From positions 1,779,630 through 1,843,629 of the forward strand of contig NZ_SADT02000001.1 of assembly GCF_004016445.2 (NCBI RefSeq): a DNA stretch of 64,000 nucleotides, given 5' to 3'. Of this stretch, positions 16,940-25,901 are shown one piece after another; the first letter of the stretch is position 1; each line of letters begins with the position of its first letter. This DNA is from Mesorhizobium sp. M2E.F.Ca.ET.219.01.1.1. GTDB lineage: Bacteria > Pseudomonadota > Alphaproteobacteria > Rhizobiales > Rhizobiaceae. The position numbers were made by a program, and so were the translations under genes. The notes below the pieces were generated by a model that saw only the letters and a program-made list of their open reading frames with translations, was not told the DNA's origin and made no database searches.

Positions 16940-18115
16940 CTAGAGAATCCTGCGCACCAGCCTGACCAGGACCAGCAGCATGTAGGCGGCGAAGAAGACG
17001 GCCAGCGACCAGCCGAAGCCTGAGGGGCCGAAGGCGTCCATGCCGATGCCGATCGCCTGCGGGCCGATAACCATGCCGACGCCGTAGCACAGCACGAAGG
17101 CCGCGTTGGCGGATGCCAGTTCATGGCCGGAAAGCTGCGAGCCTAGATGGGCAAGGCCGATCGTGTACATGGCCGCGACGACACCGCCCCAGACAAACAG
17201 GAGGGCGGCCATCAGATGCCAGTTCTGCGCGAAGAAGGGCATGAATACGGTGCCGATCAGGCCGACGGTGGCGCAGCCCAGGAGCAGATGGCGGCGGTCC
17301 GAGACACGGTCGCTGATCATGCCGATCGGGATCTGCAGAAGCACGTTGCCGAGCCCGATCATCGTCAGCAGGAGCGCGGCGTCGGCCTCCGAATAGCCGA
17401 TGCGGCTGCCATAGACGGGGAAAAGCGCGAAACCGCCGGTCTCGACCGCGCCGAAAACAAGCACGGCGAAGGTCGCGGTCGGCACCAGCCAGACGTAGCG
17501 CAGGAAATGGCTGGTCTCGCTGTCGGCGACGATGGTCGGGCTCTCGTTGCGGGCCGCCAGCACCGGAATCGCGGCAAGCGTGACCAGCGCTATGGTGACG
17601 CCGAATGGCAGGAAGCCCGAACTGCCGAGATGGGCGAACAGCCACGGTCCGGCGGCGAAGCCGAGCGACAAAACGGTGGCGTAGATGCCAAGCACAAGGC
17701 CGCGGCGGTTCGGCGGAGCTGAGGTGCTGATCCAGAATTCCGACAGGATGAACAGCACCGTCAGCGAGATATGCAGGGCGACGCGGAGCGGGAACCACAT
17801 CCAGAAATCCGGCGCGAAGTGAAAGCCGACGAAGGCGAGCGCGCCGATGGCGATCATCAACAGCATGGTCCAGGCGACGCCAAGCCGCATGGCAAGCGGG
17901 GTTGCAAGCGGCGCGCCGGCGATAGAGGCGAGGCCGGCGACGGCCGTGTTGAGGCCGATCATCGAAGCGGAGTGGCCGCGGCTTTCCAGAATGACGCTGA
18001 GCAGAGGCATGCCGAGACCGATGGCGATGCCGACGACGCTGATCGAGGAGATCGCCGCGACCATCGGCAACCAGTGTACACGTTCGTCGCCCTGTTGTTG
18101 GGTATCGACCGTCAT
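16940..18115 (-). CDS. MFS transporter
   Basis: A 391-residue protein with twelve hydrophobic helices and major-facilitator signatures, including the short loop APLATPLAMRLG between helices 2 and 3 and QIPIGMISDRVSDRRHLL between helices 8 and 9, the latter matching the repeated GxxxDRxGRR motif. It belongs to the YfkF/UMF-like group of small sugar or drug transporters; the substrate cannot be told. It starts 20 bases after the Nudix gene, so both are probably on one transcript from the topA-rnr side. Confidence 0.88.
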   Translation of the reverse strand: MTVDTQQQGDERVHWLPMVAAISSISVVGIAIGLGMPLLSVILESRGHSASMIGLNTAVAGLASIAGAPLATPLAMRLGVAWTMLLMIAIGALAFVGFHFAPDFWMWFPLRVALHISLTVLFILSEFWISTSAPPNRRGLVLGIYATVLSLGFAAGPWLFAHLGSSGFLPFGVTIALVTLAAIPVLAARNESPTIVADSETSHFLRYVWLVPTATFAVLVFGAVETGGFALFPVYGSRIGYSEADAALLLTMIGLGNVLLQIPIGMISDRVSDRRHLLLGCATVGLIGTVFMPFFAQNWHLMAALLFVWGGVVAAMYTIGLAHLGSQLSGHELASANAAFVLCYGVGMVIGPQAIGIGMDAFGPSGFGWSLAVFFAAYMLLVLVRLVRRIL

Positions 18116-18135
18116 GGGATCAAAATGCTCTGCTT

Positions 18136-18876
18136 CTAAAGGACTTCGCGGACGAAGCGGTTGCGGACGAGCCGGAAGAACGGCACGGCGCCGCCCGGCC
18201 GCAGCAAGGGATCATCGGCAAGCCGACCTTCCAGTTCTTCCAGGATCATGCCGGTAATGTCGGGAATGTCGGCCTTGCGGGCATCGGCAAGCGGCAGCCA
18301 GACGAGTTCCTCCAGCTCGTTGGTCGGGCCGCCGCCGGGCAACTCGACGGCAACGTCGTGGCGCCAGGCGCTGAAGAAACGCGTGTCGAAACGGCGCACG
18401 CGATTGGGCGGAGTGATGGCGCGGGCGATGAAGCGGAGCACGTCCAGCGACGGGATGACGCCATGTTCGGCGAAACCCTGCCAGTCGCGCTTCGTGGTCG
18501 AGAAGGCGCCCTTGCAGCCGATCAGCAGGCCGGCTTCCTCATAGGTCTCGCGAATCGCCGACAGGGCGATTGCCCGCGCCCGCGCCGGACTGGCGCGGCC
18601 GGGGCCGGCGGCCAGCTTTTTCTCTTCTTCGCCGCGCAAAGGGGAGCCGACGGCAATGCGGCTGTCCGCCGGATCGGTGCGGCCGCCGGGGAAGACGAAT
18701 TTACCGGGCATGAAGGCGTGGCCGGCATGGCGCCGGCCCATCAGCACCAGAACGTCCTTGTTCTTGCGATCGAGCAGGATGAGGGTCGCGGCATCGCGCG
18801 GACGCAATGCCCGGCCGCTGCGTACGGCCAGGCCTTTATCGAGCCTGTCGACATCCGCCTTGGTCATTCGTTCCAT
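18136..18876 (-). CDS. Nudix hydrolase, long form
   Basis: A 246-residue protein with a Nudix fold: PGKFVFPGGRTDPADSR and, after an insertion of some 25 residues, AIRETYEEAGLLIG, the catalytic helix with its metal-binding glutamates. The spacing between the Gly-Gly strand and the REx2EE helix is longer than in the classic 23-residue box because of the insertion, as in NUDT7/NUDT19-like CoA or acyl-CoA pyrophosphatases; the substrate is not determined here. It lies 91 bases after DUF983 and 20 before the MFS gene. Confidence 0.85.
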   Translation of the reverse strand: MERMTKADVDRLDKGLAVRSGRALRPRDAATLILLDRKNKDVLVLMGRRHAGHAFMPGKFVFPGGRTDPADSRIAVGSPLRGEEEKKLAAGPGRASPARARAIALSAIRETYEEAGLLIGCKGAFSTTKRDWQGFAEHGVIPSLDVLRFIARAITPPNRVRRFDTRFFSAWRHDVAVELPGGGPTNELEELVWLPLADARKADIPDITGMILEELEGRLADDPLLRPGGAVPFFRLVRNRFVREVL

Positions 18877-18967
18877 GCGCTCGACCTAGCGGAAACTTCT
18901 CGGATGTGAAAGTGGCTTGCGCGCCATGGTCTTTGCACCAGGACGGACAGCCGCGCATTCCGGCTTA

Positions 18968-19411
18968 TCAATGGCTCTCGAACTCGTCCTTCTCGTCGCC
19001 GAAGCCGTGCATATAAAGCGCCCATTGCAGGCCGATGACAGCGCCCTTGACCGGCTGCAGCAGCGCGACGGCCAGAATGATGGTCAGCGGCACCCAGATC
19101 AGCGCGTGCTGCCAGGTCGACAGCGTAGTGGCCGCCTCCACTGCCATGAAGGAGCCAACCACGATGTGGCCGACAATGACGATGACCAGATAGGCAGGCA
19201 GGTCGTCCGCGCGATGGTGGTGCAGCTCCTCGCCGCAGACCTCGCACTTGTCCACGGATTTCACGAAAGCGCGGAACAGCTTTCCCTTGCCGCAATGCGG
19301 GCAGCGACCGAGCAAGCCGCGCTTGATAGCCGTCCACAGCGGGCGGGCGACGCGGCTCGAATGATGCTCGCCGCCGAAAACCTGTTCTTCCACCTGGAAG
19401 TTGCCTGGCAT
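18968..19411 (-). CDS. DUF983 family membrane protein
   Basis: A 147-residue protein with a cytoplasmic zinc-finger-like half (RCPHCGKGKLFRAF ... CEVCGEEL) followed by two membrane helices (about residues 73-92 and 102-122). This is the DUF983 family of alphaproteobacteria, often near cytochrome oxidase or, as here, rnr; the function is unknown. Its ATG shares one base with the rnr stop (TAATG), so translation is coupled to rnr. Confidence 0.88.
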   Translation of the reverse strand: MPGNFQVEEQVFGGEHHSSRVARPLWTAIKRGLLGRCPHCGKGKLFRAFVKSVDKCEVCGEELHHHRADDLPAYLVIVIVGHIVVGSFMAVEAATTLSTWQHALIWVPLTIILAVALLQPVKGAVIGLQWALYMHGFGDEKDEFESH

Positions 19412-21717
19412 TACCGTCTCCTGCCGCGCGGTCCGACGCGCGATTGCGACGCGCGGGCGCGGCCCTTGGCCTTGTGGAACGACCGCCTCGATCCGGGCAG
19501 GGGCTTCGGGTCGGTCAGCATCTCGAAACGCATCGCGCCGGCCATCGGCGCGACCTCGACCAGCCGGACTTCGACGCGATCCGCAAGCTGGTAGCCTTTG
19601 CCGGTGCGTTCTCCGAAGAGCGATCGGGCGGTTTCGTCGTAGATATAGTAATCGCCGCCCAGAGTTGACACCGGAATAAAGCCGTCGGCGCCATACTGCG
19701 GCAATTGGACAAAGAGCCCCGCCTTGGTGACGCCGGAGATGCGCGCGTCGAACGTGTCGTTGACGCGCTCGGCCAGATAGGCGGCGATCAGCCGGTCGAC
19801 CGTGTCGCGCTCGGCGGCCATGGCGCGGCGCTCGGTGGCGGAGATCAGCGCGGCGACTTCTTCCAGCCGGTCCGCCTCCTGCTGCGTCAACCCGCCTTGC
19901 CCGAGGCCAAGCGCCGAGATCAGCCCCCGGTGCACGATCAGATCGGCATAGCGGCGGATCGGCGAGGTGAAATGCGCGTAGCGCCGGAGGTTGAGGCCGA
20001 AATGGCCGATGTTCTTCGGCGAGTACTCCGCCTGGCTCTGCGAGCGCAGCACCACTTCGTTGACCAGCGCCTCGTTGTCGGCGCCGCGCACCCGCTCCAG
20101 AATGCCATTAAACTGGCTGGGCCGCATCTGCGCGCCGCGCGCCAGGGACAGGCTGAGCGTCTGCAGGAAGTCGCGCAGCGATTCCTGCTTGGCGAGCGAC
20201 GGCGCGTCGTGGATACGGTAGACGAGGGGCTCTTTCTTACCCTCCAACGTCTCGGCGGCCGCGACATTGGCCTGGATCATGAACTCCTCGATGAGCTTAT
20301 GCGCGTCGAGGCGCTCCGGCACCACGACCCGGTCGACGGTGCCGTCGGGCCTCAGCAGGATCTTGCGTTCCGGCAGGTCGAGTTCCAGCGGCTGGCGGGC
20401 ATCGCGGCCGCGCTTGAGCACCGAATAGGCTTCCCAAAGCGGCTTCAGGACCCTGTCGAGGATCGGCCGCGTCTTGTCGTCGGGGACGCCATCGATCGCC
20501 GCCTGCGCCTGCGGATAGGCGAGCTTGGCCGCCGATTTCATCATGACGCGGTGGAAGGAGTGCCTGAGCTTGCGGCCCTCGGCGGAAAAGGTCATGCGCA
20601 CGGCGATCGCCGGCCGGTCCTCGCCCTCGCGCAGCGAGCAGAGATCGTTCGAGATGCGTTCGGGCAGCATCGGCACGACGCGGTCCGGGAAATAGACGGA
20701 ATTGCCGCGCTTCAACGCTTCGCGGTCGAGCGGCGTGCCGTAGCGGATATAGGCGGCGACATCGGCAATCGCTACGGTGACGACGACGCCGCCGGGATTG
20801 TTCTCGTCCGAATCGGGTGCGGCGAAGACAGCGTCGTCGTGGTCCTTGGCATCGGCGGGGTCGATGGTCACCAGCGGCAGGTCGCGCCAGTCCTCGCGGT
20901 GAGCAAGCGTGGCCGGCTTCACCGCCTCGGCCTCGGCAGTCACGTCCGCCGGAAAGACATGGGGAATGTCATGGGCGTGGATGGCGATCATCGAGACCGC
21001 CTTCTCGCTGGTGAGCGACCCCAGCACCGCCAGCACCTTGGCGCGCGGCAGGCCGAAGCGCGAAGCGCGCGCCGGCTCGACCTCGACGAGGTCGCCGTTC
21101 TTCGCGCCGTTCTGGAATTCCTTGTCGACGATCAATTCCGGCTGGCGGCGTTCGACGGGCTCGATGCGGAACGTGCCGTCCTTCAGCACGCGGAAGACGC
21201 CGAGCACCGCGTCGCTGCGCTTCTCGAAGATCTTCATCACCCGGCCGGTATAGGCAGGGCCTGACGGATCGTCGGTCGGGAAGGTTTTGGCAAGCACGCG
21301 GTCGCCGATGCCGGGCGCCGGGCCGCTGGCGCCGCGCGACATGCGGATGGCAATGACGGGCGGCGAGCCGGCGCCGGTATATTCGCTCGGATTGGCCAGA
21401 AGCACGCCGTTGTCGTCGCGGCCGAAAATGTCGAGCACGGCGACGTGCGGCACGGCGCCCGCGCGGGTGAGGCGTTTCCGCTCCTTGTTGAGCAGACCCT
21501 CGTCCTGCAGGTCGCGCAGCATGTCCTTCAGCCAGACGCGATCCTCGCCGCGCAGCGCAAAGGCCTTGGCGATCTCGCGCTTGCCGGAACGGTCGGGATT
21601 TTCGGCGATGTAGCGCAGGATCTCGTCACGCGAGGGCCGATAGTCGTCCTTGACCTTGGCTCTGGTGTCGGCGTGGCGCGGATCGCCGTGGCTTCTTCCG
21701 GAGATCCTGCGCGCCAC
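19411..21717 (-). CDS. rnr: ribonuclease R
   Basis: A 768-residue 3'-5' exoribonuclease. After a winged-helix-like N terminus come cold-shock domains, then the RNB catalytic domain with the metal-binding cluster TIDPADAKDHDDAVFAA near residue 282. An S1 domain lies at about 645-730, and a basic Arg/Lys-rich tail helps it to unwind structured RNA. It degrades structured RNA and takes part in rRNA and tmRNA quality control. The start is a GTG preceded by AGGA, only six bases after the topA stop, so topA, rnr and DUF983 form one operon. Confidence 0.96.
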   Translation of the reverse strand: MARRISGRSHGDPRHADTRAKVKDDYRPSRDEILRYIAENPDRSGKREIAKAFALRGEDRVWLKDMLRDLQDEGLLNKERKRLTRAGAVPHVAVLDIFGRDDNGVLLANPSEYTGAGSPPVIAIRMSRGASGPAPGIGDRVLAKTFPTDDPSGPAYTGRVMKIFEKRSDAVLGVFRVLKDGTFRIEPVERRQPELIVDKEFQNGAKNGDLVEVEPARASRFGLPRAKVLAVLGSLTSEKAVSMIAIHAHDIPHVFPADVTAEAEAVKPATLAHREDWRDLPLVTIDPADAKDHDDAVFAAPDSDENNPGGVVVTVAIADVAAYIRYGTPLDREALKRGNSVYFPDRVVPMLPERISNDLCSLREGEDRPAIAVRMTFSAEGRKLRHSFHRVMMKSAAKLAYPQAQAAIDGVPDDKTRPILDRVLKPLWEAYSVLKRGRDARQPLELDLPERKILLRPDGTVDRVVVPERLDAHKLIEEFMIQANVAAAETLEGKKEPLVYRIHDAPSLAKQESLRDFLQTLSLSLARGAQMRPSQFNGILERVRGADNEALVNEVVLRSQSQAEYSPKNIGHFGLNLRRYAHFTSPIRRYADLIVHRGLISALGLGQGGLTQQEADRLEEVAALISATERRAMAAERDTVDRLIAAYLAERVNDTFDARISGVTKAGLFVQLPQYGADGFIPVSTLGGDYYIYDETARSLFGERTGKGYQLADRVEVRLVEVAPMAGAMRFEMLTDPKPLPGSRRSFHKAKGRARASQSRVGPRGRRR

Positions 21718-21723
21718 GTCCTG

Positions 21724-24291
21724 CTACCCCTTCTTTGCCGCCCTGCGGAAGGGCTTCTTGCCGCCTCCGCCCTTGGCTTCCTTTTCGGCGATCAGGGCGA
21801 GCGCTTCTTCCATCGTCACCGATTGCGGGTCCTTGCCCTTGGGCAGCGTCGCGTTGACCTTGCCGTAATTGACATAAGGCCCGTAGCGGCCGTCGCGCAC
21901 GACGATCTTGCCGCCGCCGTCGGGATGGTCGCCAAGCTCCTTCAGCGCTGCCGGCGTGGCGCCGTTGCGGCCGCCCTTGCCCTTCTGCTGCTTCTCGGCG
22001 ATCACCGAGACGGCGCGGTTCAGGCCGATCGAGAACACGTCCTCGATGCTCTCCAGATTGGCGTAGGTGCCGTCATGCAGCACGAACGGGCCGTAGCGCC
22101 CGAGGCCGGCCGAGATCATCTTGCCGGTCTCAGGATGTTTTCCGACATCGCGCGGCAGCGACAGAAGCGCCAGCGCCTTCTCATGGTCGATCGACTCGGG
22201 CGTCCAGCCCTTGGGCAGGCTGGAGCGCTTGGCTTCCTTGCCTTCGCCGCGCTGGATATAGGGGCCGAAACGGCCGCTCCTCAGCGTGATTTCCTCGGCC
22301 GTGTAGGGATCCTTGCCGAGCAGCTTGACGCCGTCCTCGCCATTGCCATTCTCGCCATTGGGATTGGCGGCGTCGCCGAGCTGGCGGGTGTAGGAGCACT
22401 CCGGATAGTTCGAGCAGCCGACGAAGGCGCCGAACTTGCCAAGCTTCAGCGACAGGTTTCCGGTGCCGCATTTCGGGCAGATGCGCGGGTTGGAGCCGTC
22501 CTCGCGCTCCGGGAAGACAAGCGGCGCGAGTTCTTCGTTGAGCGCATCGAGCACGTCGGCGACACGCAGCTCCTTGATGTCGTCGACGGCGCCGGAGAAA
22601 TCCTTCCAGAAATCGCGCAGAACGTCCTTCCAGGCAAGCTTGCCGTCGGAAATCTCGTCGAGCTTTTCCTCGAGCGAGGCGGTGAAGTCATATTCGACGT
22701 AACGCTCGAAGAAGCTCTCGAGGAAGGCCGAGAGCAGCCGGCCCTTGGCCTGCGGCACCAGCTTGCGACGGTCGATGGTGACGTAGTCGCGGTCCTCGAG
22801 CGTCTTCAGGATCGCTGTGTAGGTCGACGGCCGGCCGATGCCGAGCTCTTCCAGCTTCTTGATCAGCGACGCCTCGGAGTAGCGCGGCGGCGGCTCGGTG
22901 GTGTGCTGGGTGGCGTTGATCGCCTGGCGGGCGAGCTGCTCGCCGGAGCGGATCTCGGGCAGGCGGCGGCTCTCCTCGTCCTCCGCGTCCTCGTCCTTCT
23001 GGTCGGTATAGGCGGCGATGAAGCCATCGAAGCGGACGACCGAGCCGACCGCACGCAGCTCCGCGGTGCGGGCGCCGTTGACGGCCTCGATCTCGACCGT
23101 GGTGCGCTCGATCTCGGCCGGCTGCATCTGGCTGGCGATGGCGCGCTTCCAGATCAGCTCGTAAAGACGGGCCTGGTCGGCGTCGAGATATTGCCGGACG
23201 GAAGCCGGCGTGCGCCGGAAATCGGTCGGGCGGATCGCCTCATGCGCTTCCTGGGCGTTCTTGGCCTTGGTGGTGTAGAAACGCGGCTTTTCCGGCAGAT
23301 ATTTCGCGCCGAACTCGCTGACGATGGCGTTGCGGGCGGCCTCGATCGCCTCGGGGGCCATCTGCACGCCGTCGGTACGCATATAGGTGATGAGACCGGC
23401 AGTCTCGCCGCCGACATCCATGCCTTCATAGAGCTTTTGCGCCACCTGCATGGTACGCGTCGCCGAGAAGCCGAGCCCGGACGAGGCGGCCTGCTGCAAC
23501 GTCGAGGTGGTGAAGGGCGGGCCGGGATTGCGTTTTGTCGGCTTGGCCTCGACCGACAATGCCTTGAAGGTCGCGCCTTCCAGCATCGCCTTGATGTCGT
23601 CGGCCTGCGCCTTGTTGGCGATATCGAGTTTTTGCAGCTTCTTGCCGGCAAAGGCCGTGAGCCGCGCCTCGAAACTGTCGTTGCGCGGCGTGTTGAGGAT
23701 GGCGGCGATCTGCCAGTATTCCTCGCGGATGAAGCGCTCGATCTCGGATTCGCGATCGCAGACGAGGCGCAGCGCCACCGACTGCACGCGGCCGGCGGAA
23801 CGGGCGCCCGGCAGCTTGCGCCACAGCACCGGCGACAGCGTGAAGCCGACGAGATAGTCCAGCGCGCGGCGGGCGAGATAGGCGTCGACCAGCGGCGCGT
23901 CGATCTGGCGCGGATTGGCCATCGCGTCGAGCACCGAGGCCTTGGTGATGGCGTTGAAGACGACGCGGCTGACAGGCTTGTCCTTCAGCGCGCGCTTCTG
24001 CTTCAGGACTTCCAGCACATGCCATGAAATCGCCTCGCCCTCGCGATCCGGGTCGGTGGCGAGGATCAGGCCGTCAGCGTCCTTGACCGCCTTGGCGATG
24101 TCGGCGAGGCGCTTGCCGGACGCCGTGTCGACCGACCAGGACATGGCGAAGTCCTCGTCAGGGCGCACCGAGCCGTCCTTGGCGGGCAGGTCGCGGACAT
24201 GGCCGAACGAGGCCAGAACCTTATAGTTCTTGCCCAGATATTTGTTGATTGTCTTCGCCTTGGCCGGCGATTCGACGACGACGACGTCCAT
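21724..24291 (-). CDS. topA: DNA topoisomerase I
   Basis: An 855-residue type IA topoisomerase that relaxes negative supercoils. The TOPRIM domain opens with VVVESPAKAKTINKYLG and includes LATDPDREGEAISWH; the active-site tyrosine is in LITYMRTDGVQMAP near residue 310. The C-terminal part holds one Cys4 zinc finger (CPKCGTGNLSLKLGKFGAFVGC, positions about 600-621) followed by FGPYIQRGE and YGPFVLHDG repeats without cysteines, and a Lys/Gly-rich tail. It is the first gene of the operon with rnr; a perfect 8-3-8 inverted repeat lies about 140 bases upstream. Confidence 0.97.
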   Translation of the reverse strand: MDVVVVESPAKAKTINKYLGKNYKVLASFGHVRDLPAKDGSVRPDEDFAMSWSVDTASGKRLADIAKAVKDADGLILATDPDREGEAISWHVLEVLKQKRALKDKPVSRVVFNAITKASVLDAMANPRQIDAPLVDAYLARRALDYLVGFTLSPVLWRKLPGARSAGRVQSVALRLVCDRESEIERFIREEYWQIAAILNTPRNDSFEARLTAFAGKKLQKLDIANKAQADDIKAMLEGATFKALSVEAKPTKRNPGPPFTTSTLQQAASSGLGFSATRTMQVAQKLYEGMDVGGETAGLITYMRTDGVQMAPEAIEAARNAIVSEFGAKYLPEKPRFYTTKAKNAQEAHEAIRPTDFRRTPASVRQYLDADQARLYELIWKRAIASQMQPAEIERTTVEIEAVNGARTAELRAVGSVVRFDGFIAAYTDQKDEDAEDEESRRLPEIRSGEQLARQAINATQHTTEPPPRYSEASLIKKLEELGIGRPSTYTAILKTLEDRDYVTIDRRKLVPQAKGRLLSAFLESFFERYVEYDFTASLEEKLDEISDGKLAWKDVLRDFWKDFSGAVDDIKELRVADVLDALNEELAPLVFPEREDGSNPRICPKCGTGNLSLKLGKFGAFVGCSNYPECSYTRQLGDAANPNGENGNGEDGVKLLGKDPYTAEEITLRSGRFGPYIQRGEGKEAKRSSLPKGWTPESIDHEKALALLSLPRDVGKHPETGKMISAGLGRYGPFVLHDGTYANLESIEDVFSIGLNRAVSVIAEKQQKGKGGRNGATPAALKELGDHPDGGGKIVVRDGRYGPYVNYGKVNATLPKGKDPQSVTMEEALALIAEKEAKGGGGKKPFRRAAKKG

Positions 24292-24430
24292 GAGGTCTCT
24301 TTAATCAGCTGTGAGGTGGCGGAAGAACTCCGCGACGCACGACGAAATCCCACTCTTTTCGTCGCTCACATGGCCGTGCTTTTGCAATCGGTCAAGGGGA
24401 AGCGGCCAATTTGGGAAGCGGTCGCCGACG

Positions 24431-24449
24431 ATACACTCTTAGAGTGTAT
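24431..24449. promoter_or_regulatory. perfect inverted repeat upstream of topA, operator-like
   Basis: ATACACTC-TTA-GAGTGTAT is a perfect 8-3-8 palindrome in an otherwise empty 278-base gap. The size fits a dimeric regulator's site. It does not closely match the NrdR, Fur/Irr or LexA consensus known to me. It sits about 140 bases before the topA start and 120 bases after the stop of the preceding gene. Confidence 0.45.
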
Positions 24450-24569
24450 GGCAAAGATCACTTTTTTGGCGATGGAGGCATGCGCGCGCCGAACCGGTGG
24501 TGACCAGCGGAAAGATGGCTGGCTGCCGGATCAAGGAACCCGGCAGCCGGATCGCTCGGTGGGGCGAGT

Positions 24570-24947
24570 TCAATCTGCCTTGACGACATGCCAGGCGCCG
24601 GCCACGCCTTCGCCGTTCATGTCGCCGGCCTTCTTGTCCTTGACGAAGGTGTAGACCGGCTTGCCGTCATAGGCCCACATATGGGTGCCGTCGGTGCGCT
24701 TGACGACAGACCATTCGCCTTCGGTCTTCGCGCTCGCCTTGGCTTTCAGCGGCGGCCAGTTGGCGGCGCATTTGTCATAGCAGTTGGACTTGCCCTTCTC
24801 GTCCTTGTCGAAAGTGTAGAGCGTCATGCCCTTGGCGTCGGTGTAGATCTTCGTGCCGCCAACCTCGGCTTCCTTCCAGGCCTCGGCGGCCTGGGACGCG
24901 GCGGTGCCGAGCAGAAGGGCGGCAAACCCGAGTGCGATCGTTTTCAT
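24570..24947 (-). CDS. secreted-repeat protein (COG4315-like)
   Basis: A 125-residue exported protein with a signal peptide ([19 protein letters not shown]). The mature part has two repeats of the secreted-repeat family: [26 protein letters not shown] and [21 protein letters not shown]. Both end near conserved tryptophans and the Cys pair of the first repeat. Such proteins are periplasmic or lipoprotein-like and of unknown function, sometimes with redox neighbours; CcdA lies next door and divergent. The ATG at 24947 has AGGGAGA upstream. Confidence 0.85.
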   Translation of the reverse strand: [125 protein letters not shown]

Positions 24948-25132
24948 GCTGAATCTCCCTGAGAACGAGCGCGCCGCAATCGCGCGCTCATCCCGACAAC
25001 GCGTTGGAAAGCCTGTTTCTTCCTGCGGCGAAGCGGCGACGTGCCACACAATGGCGCCTGCCACACAATGGTGATTGGCAGGCGCACGCCCGCATCGCTA
25101 TATCGAACGCGAGCACAATCGGGACTCATTGG

Positions 25133-25879
25133 ATGGCATTGGACATCGGCTATGTCAGCGCGGTCGGGGCGGGGGCGATCTCGTTCCTGTCGCCTTGCGT
25201 GCTGCCGCTGGTGCCGCCCTATCTCTGTTACATGGCCGGCGTGTCGGTCGACGATTTCCGCGGCAATCATGGCGTGACGGCGCGGGAAGGCACGCGCGGC
25301 GCGCTGCTTTATGCCTCGCTTGCCTTCGTGCTCGGCTTCTCCACGGTGTTTGTCGCGCTTGGCGCGGGAGCTTCGACCATCGGCAGGCTGCTGCGCGTGT
25401 GGCAGGAGCCACTGGCGATGGCGGCTGGCGCGCTGATCATCATCATGGGGCTGAACTTCCTCGGCATATTGCGCATTCCGCTTTTGTCGCGCGAGGCGCG
25501 CTTCCAATCGCAGGGCAAGCCCGCAAACATGGTCGCCGCCTATGTCATGGGGCTCGCCTTCGCCTTCGGCTGGACGCCCTGCATCGGCCCGGTGCTGGGG
25601 CCGATCCTCACTTTGGCCGGCGGGCGCGAGACGGTGGGTGAGGGCGCGCTGCTGCTCGCCGCCTATTCGCTCGGCCTCGGCATTCCATTCCTGATCGCGG
25701 CGCTGTTTTCCGGCGCTTTCATGCGCTTCCTCGGCAAATTCCGCGTCCATCTCGGCCGCGTCGAGAAGGGGATCGGCGCGCTGCTGGTCGTTGCCGGCGT
25801 GTTTTTCCTCACCGGCGGCGTGCAGAGTGTCTCCTACTGGCTGCTGGAGAATTTTCCGGTGCTGGGGCGGTTGGGGTAG
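25133..25879 (+). CDS. ccdA: cytochrome c biogenesis / thiol-reductant transporter CcdA
   Basis: A 248-residue membrane protein with six helices. The two redox cysteines are in the characteristic positions: AISFLSPCVLPLVPPYLCY at the end of helix 1 and FGWTPCIGPVLGP in helix 4. CcdA carries reducing equivalents from cytoplasmic thioredoxin to the periplasm for cytochrome c maturation. The ATG at 25133 gives the normal length; the frame open to 25004 overlaps the divergent secreted-repeat gene. The symbol is assigned by family. Confidence 0.9.
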   Translation: MALDIGYVSAVGAGAISFLSPCVLPLVPPYLCYMAGVSVDDFRGNHGVTAREGTRGALLYASLAFVLGFSTVFVALGAGASTIGRLLRVWQEPLAMAAGALIIIMGLNFLGILRIPLLSREARFQSQGKPANMVAAYVMGLAFAFGWTPCIGPVLGPILTLAGGRETVGEGALLLAAYSLGLGIPFLIAALFSGAFMRFLGKFRVHLGRVEKGIGALLVVAGVFFLTGGVQSVSYWLLENFPVLGRLG

Positions 25880-25901
25880 GCTGCCATCTTATCCGCGACG
25901 A

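Noticed and set aside
21445..24027. 860-codon plus-strand open frame opposite topA and rnr
   Set aside because: It is antisense to two unmistakable genes. Its length comes from GC-rich codon structure, and its product has no domain pattern.
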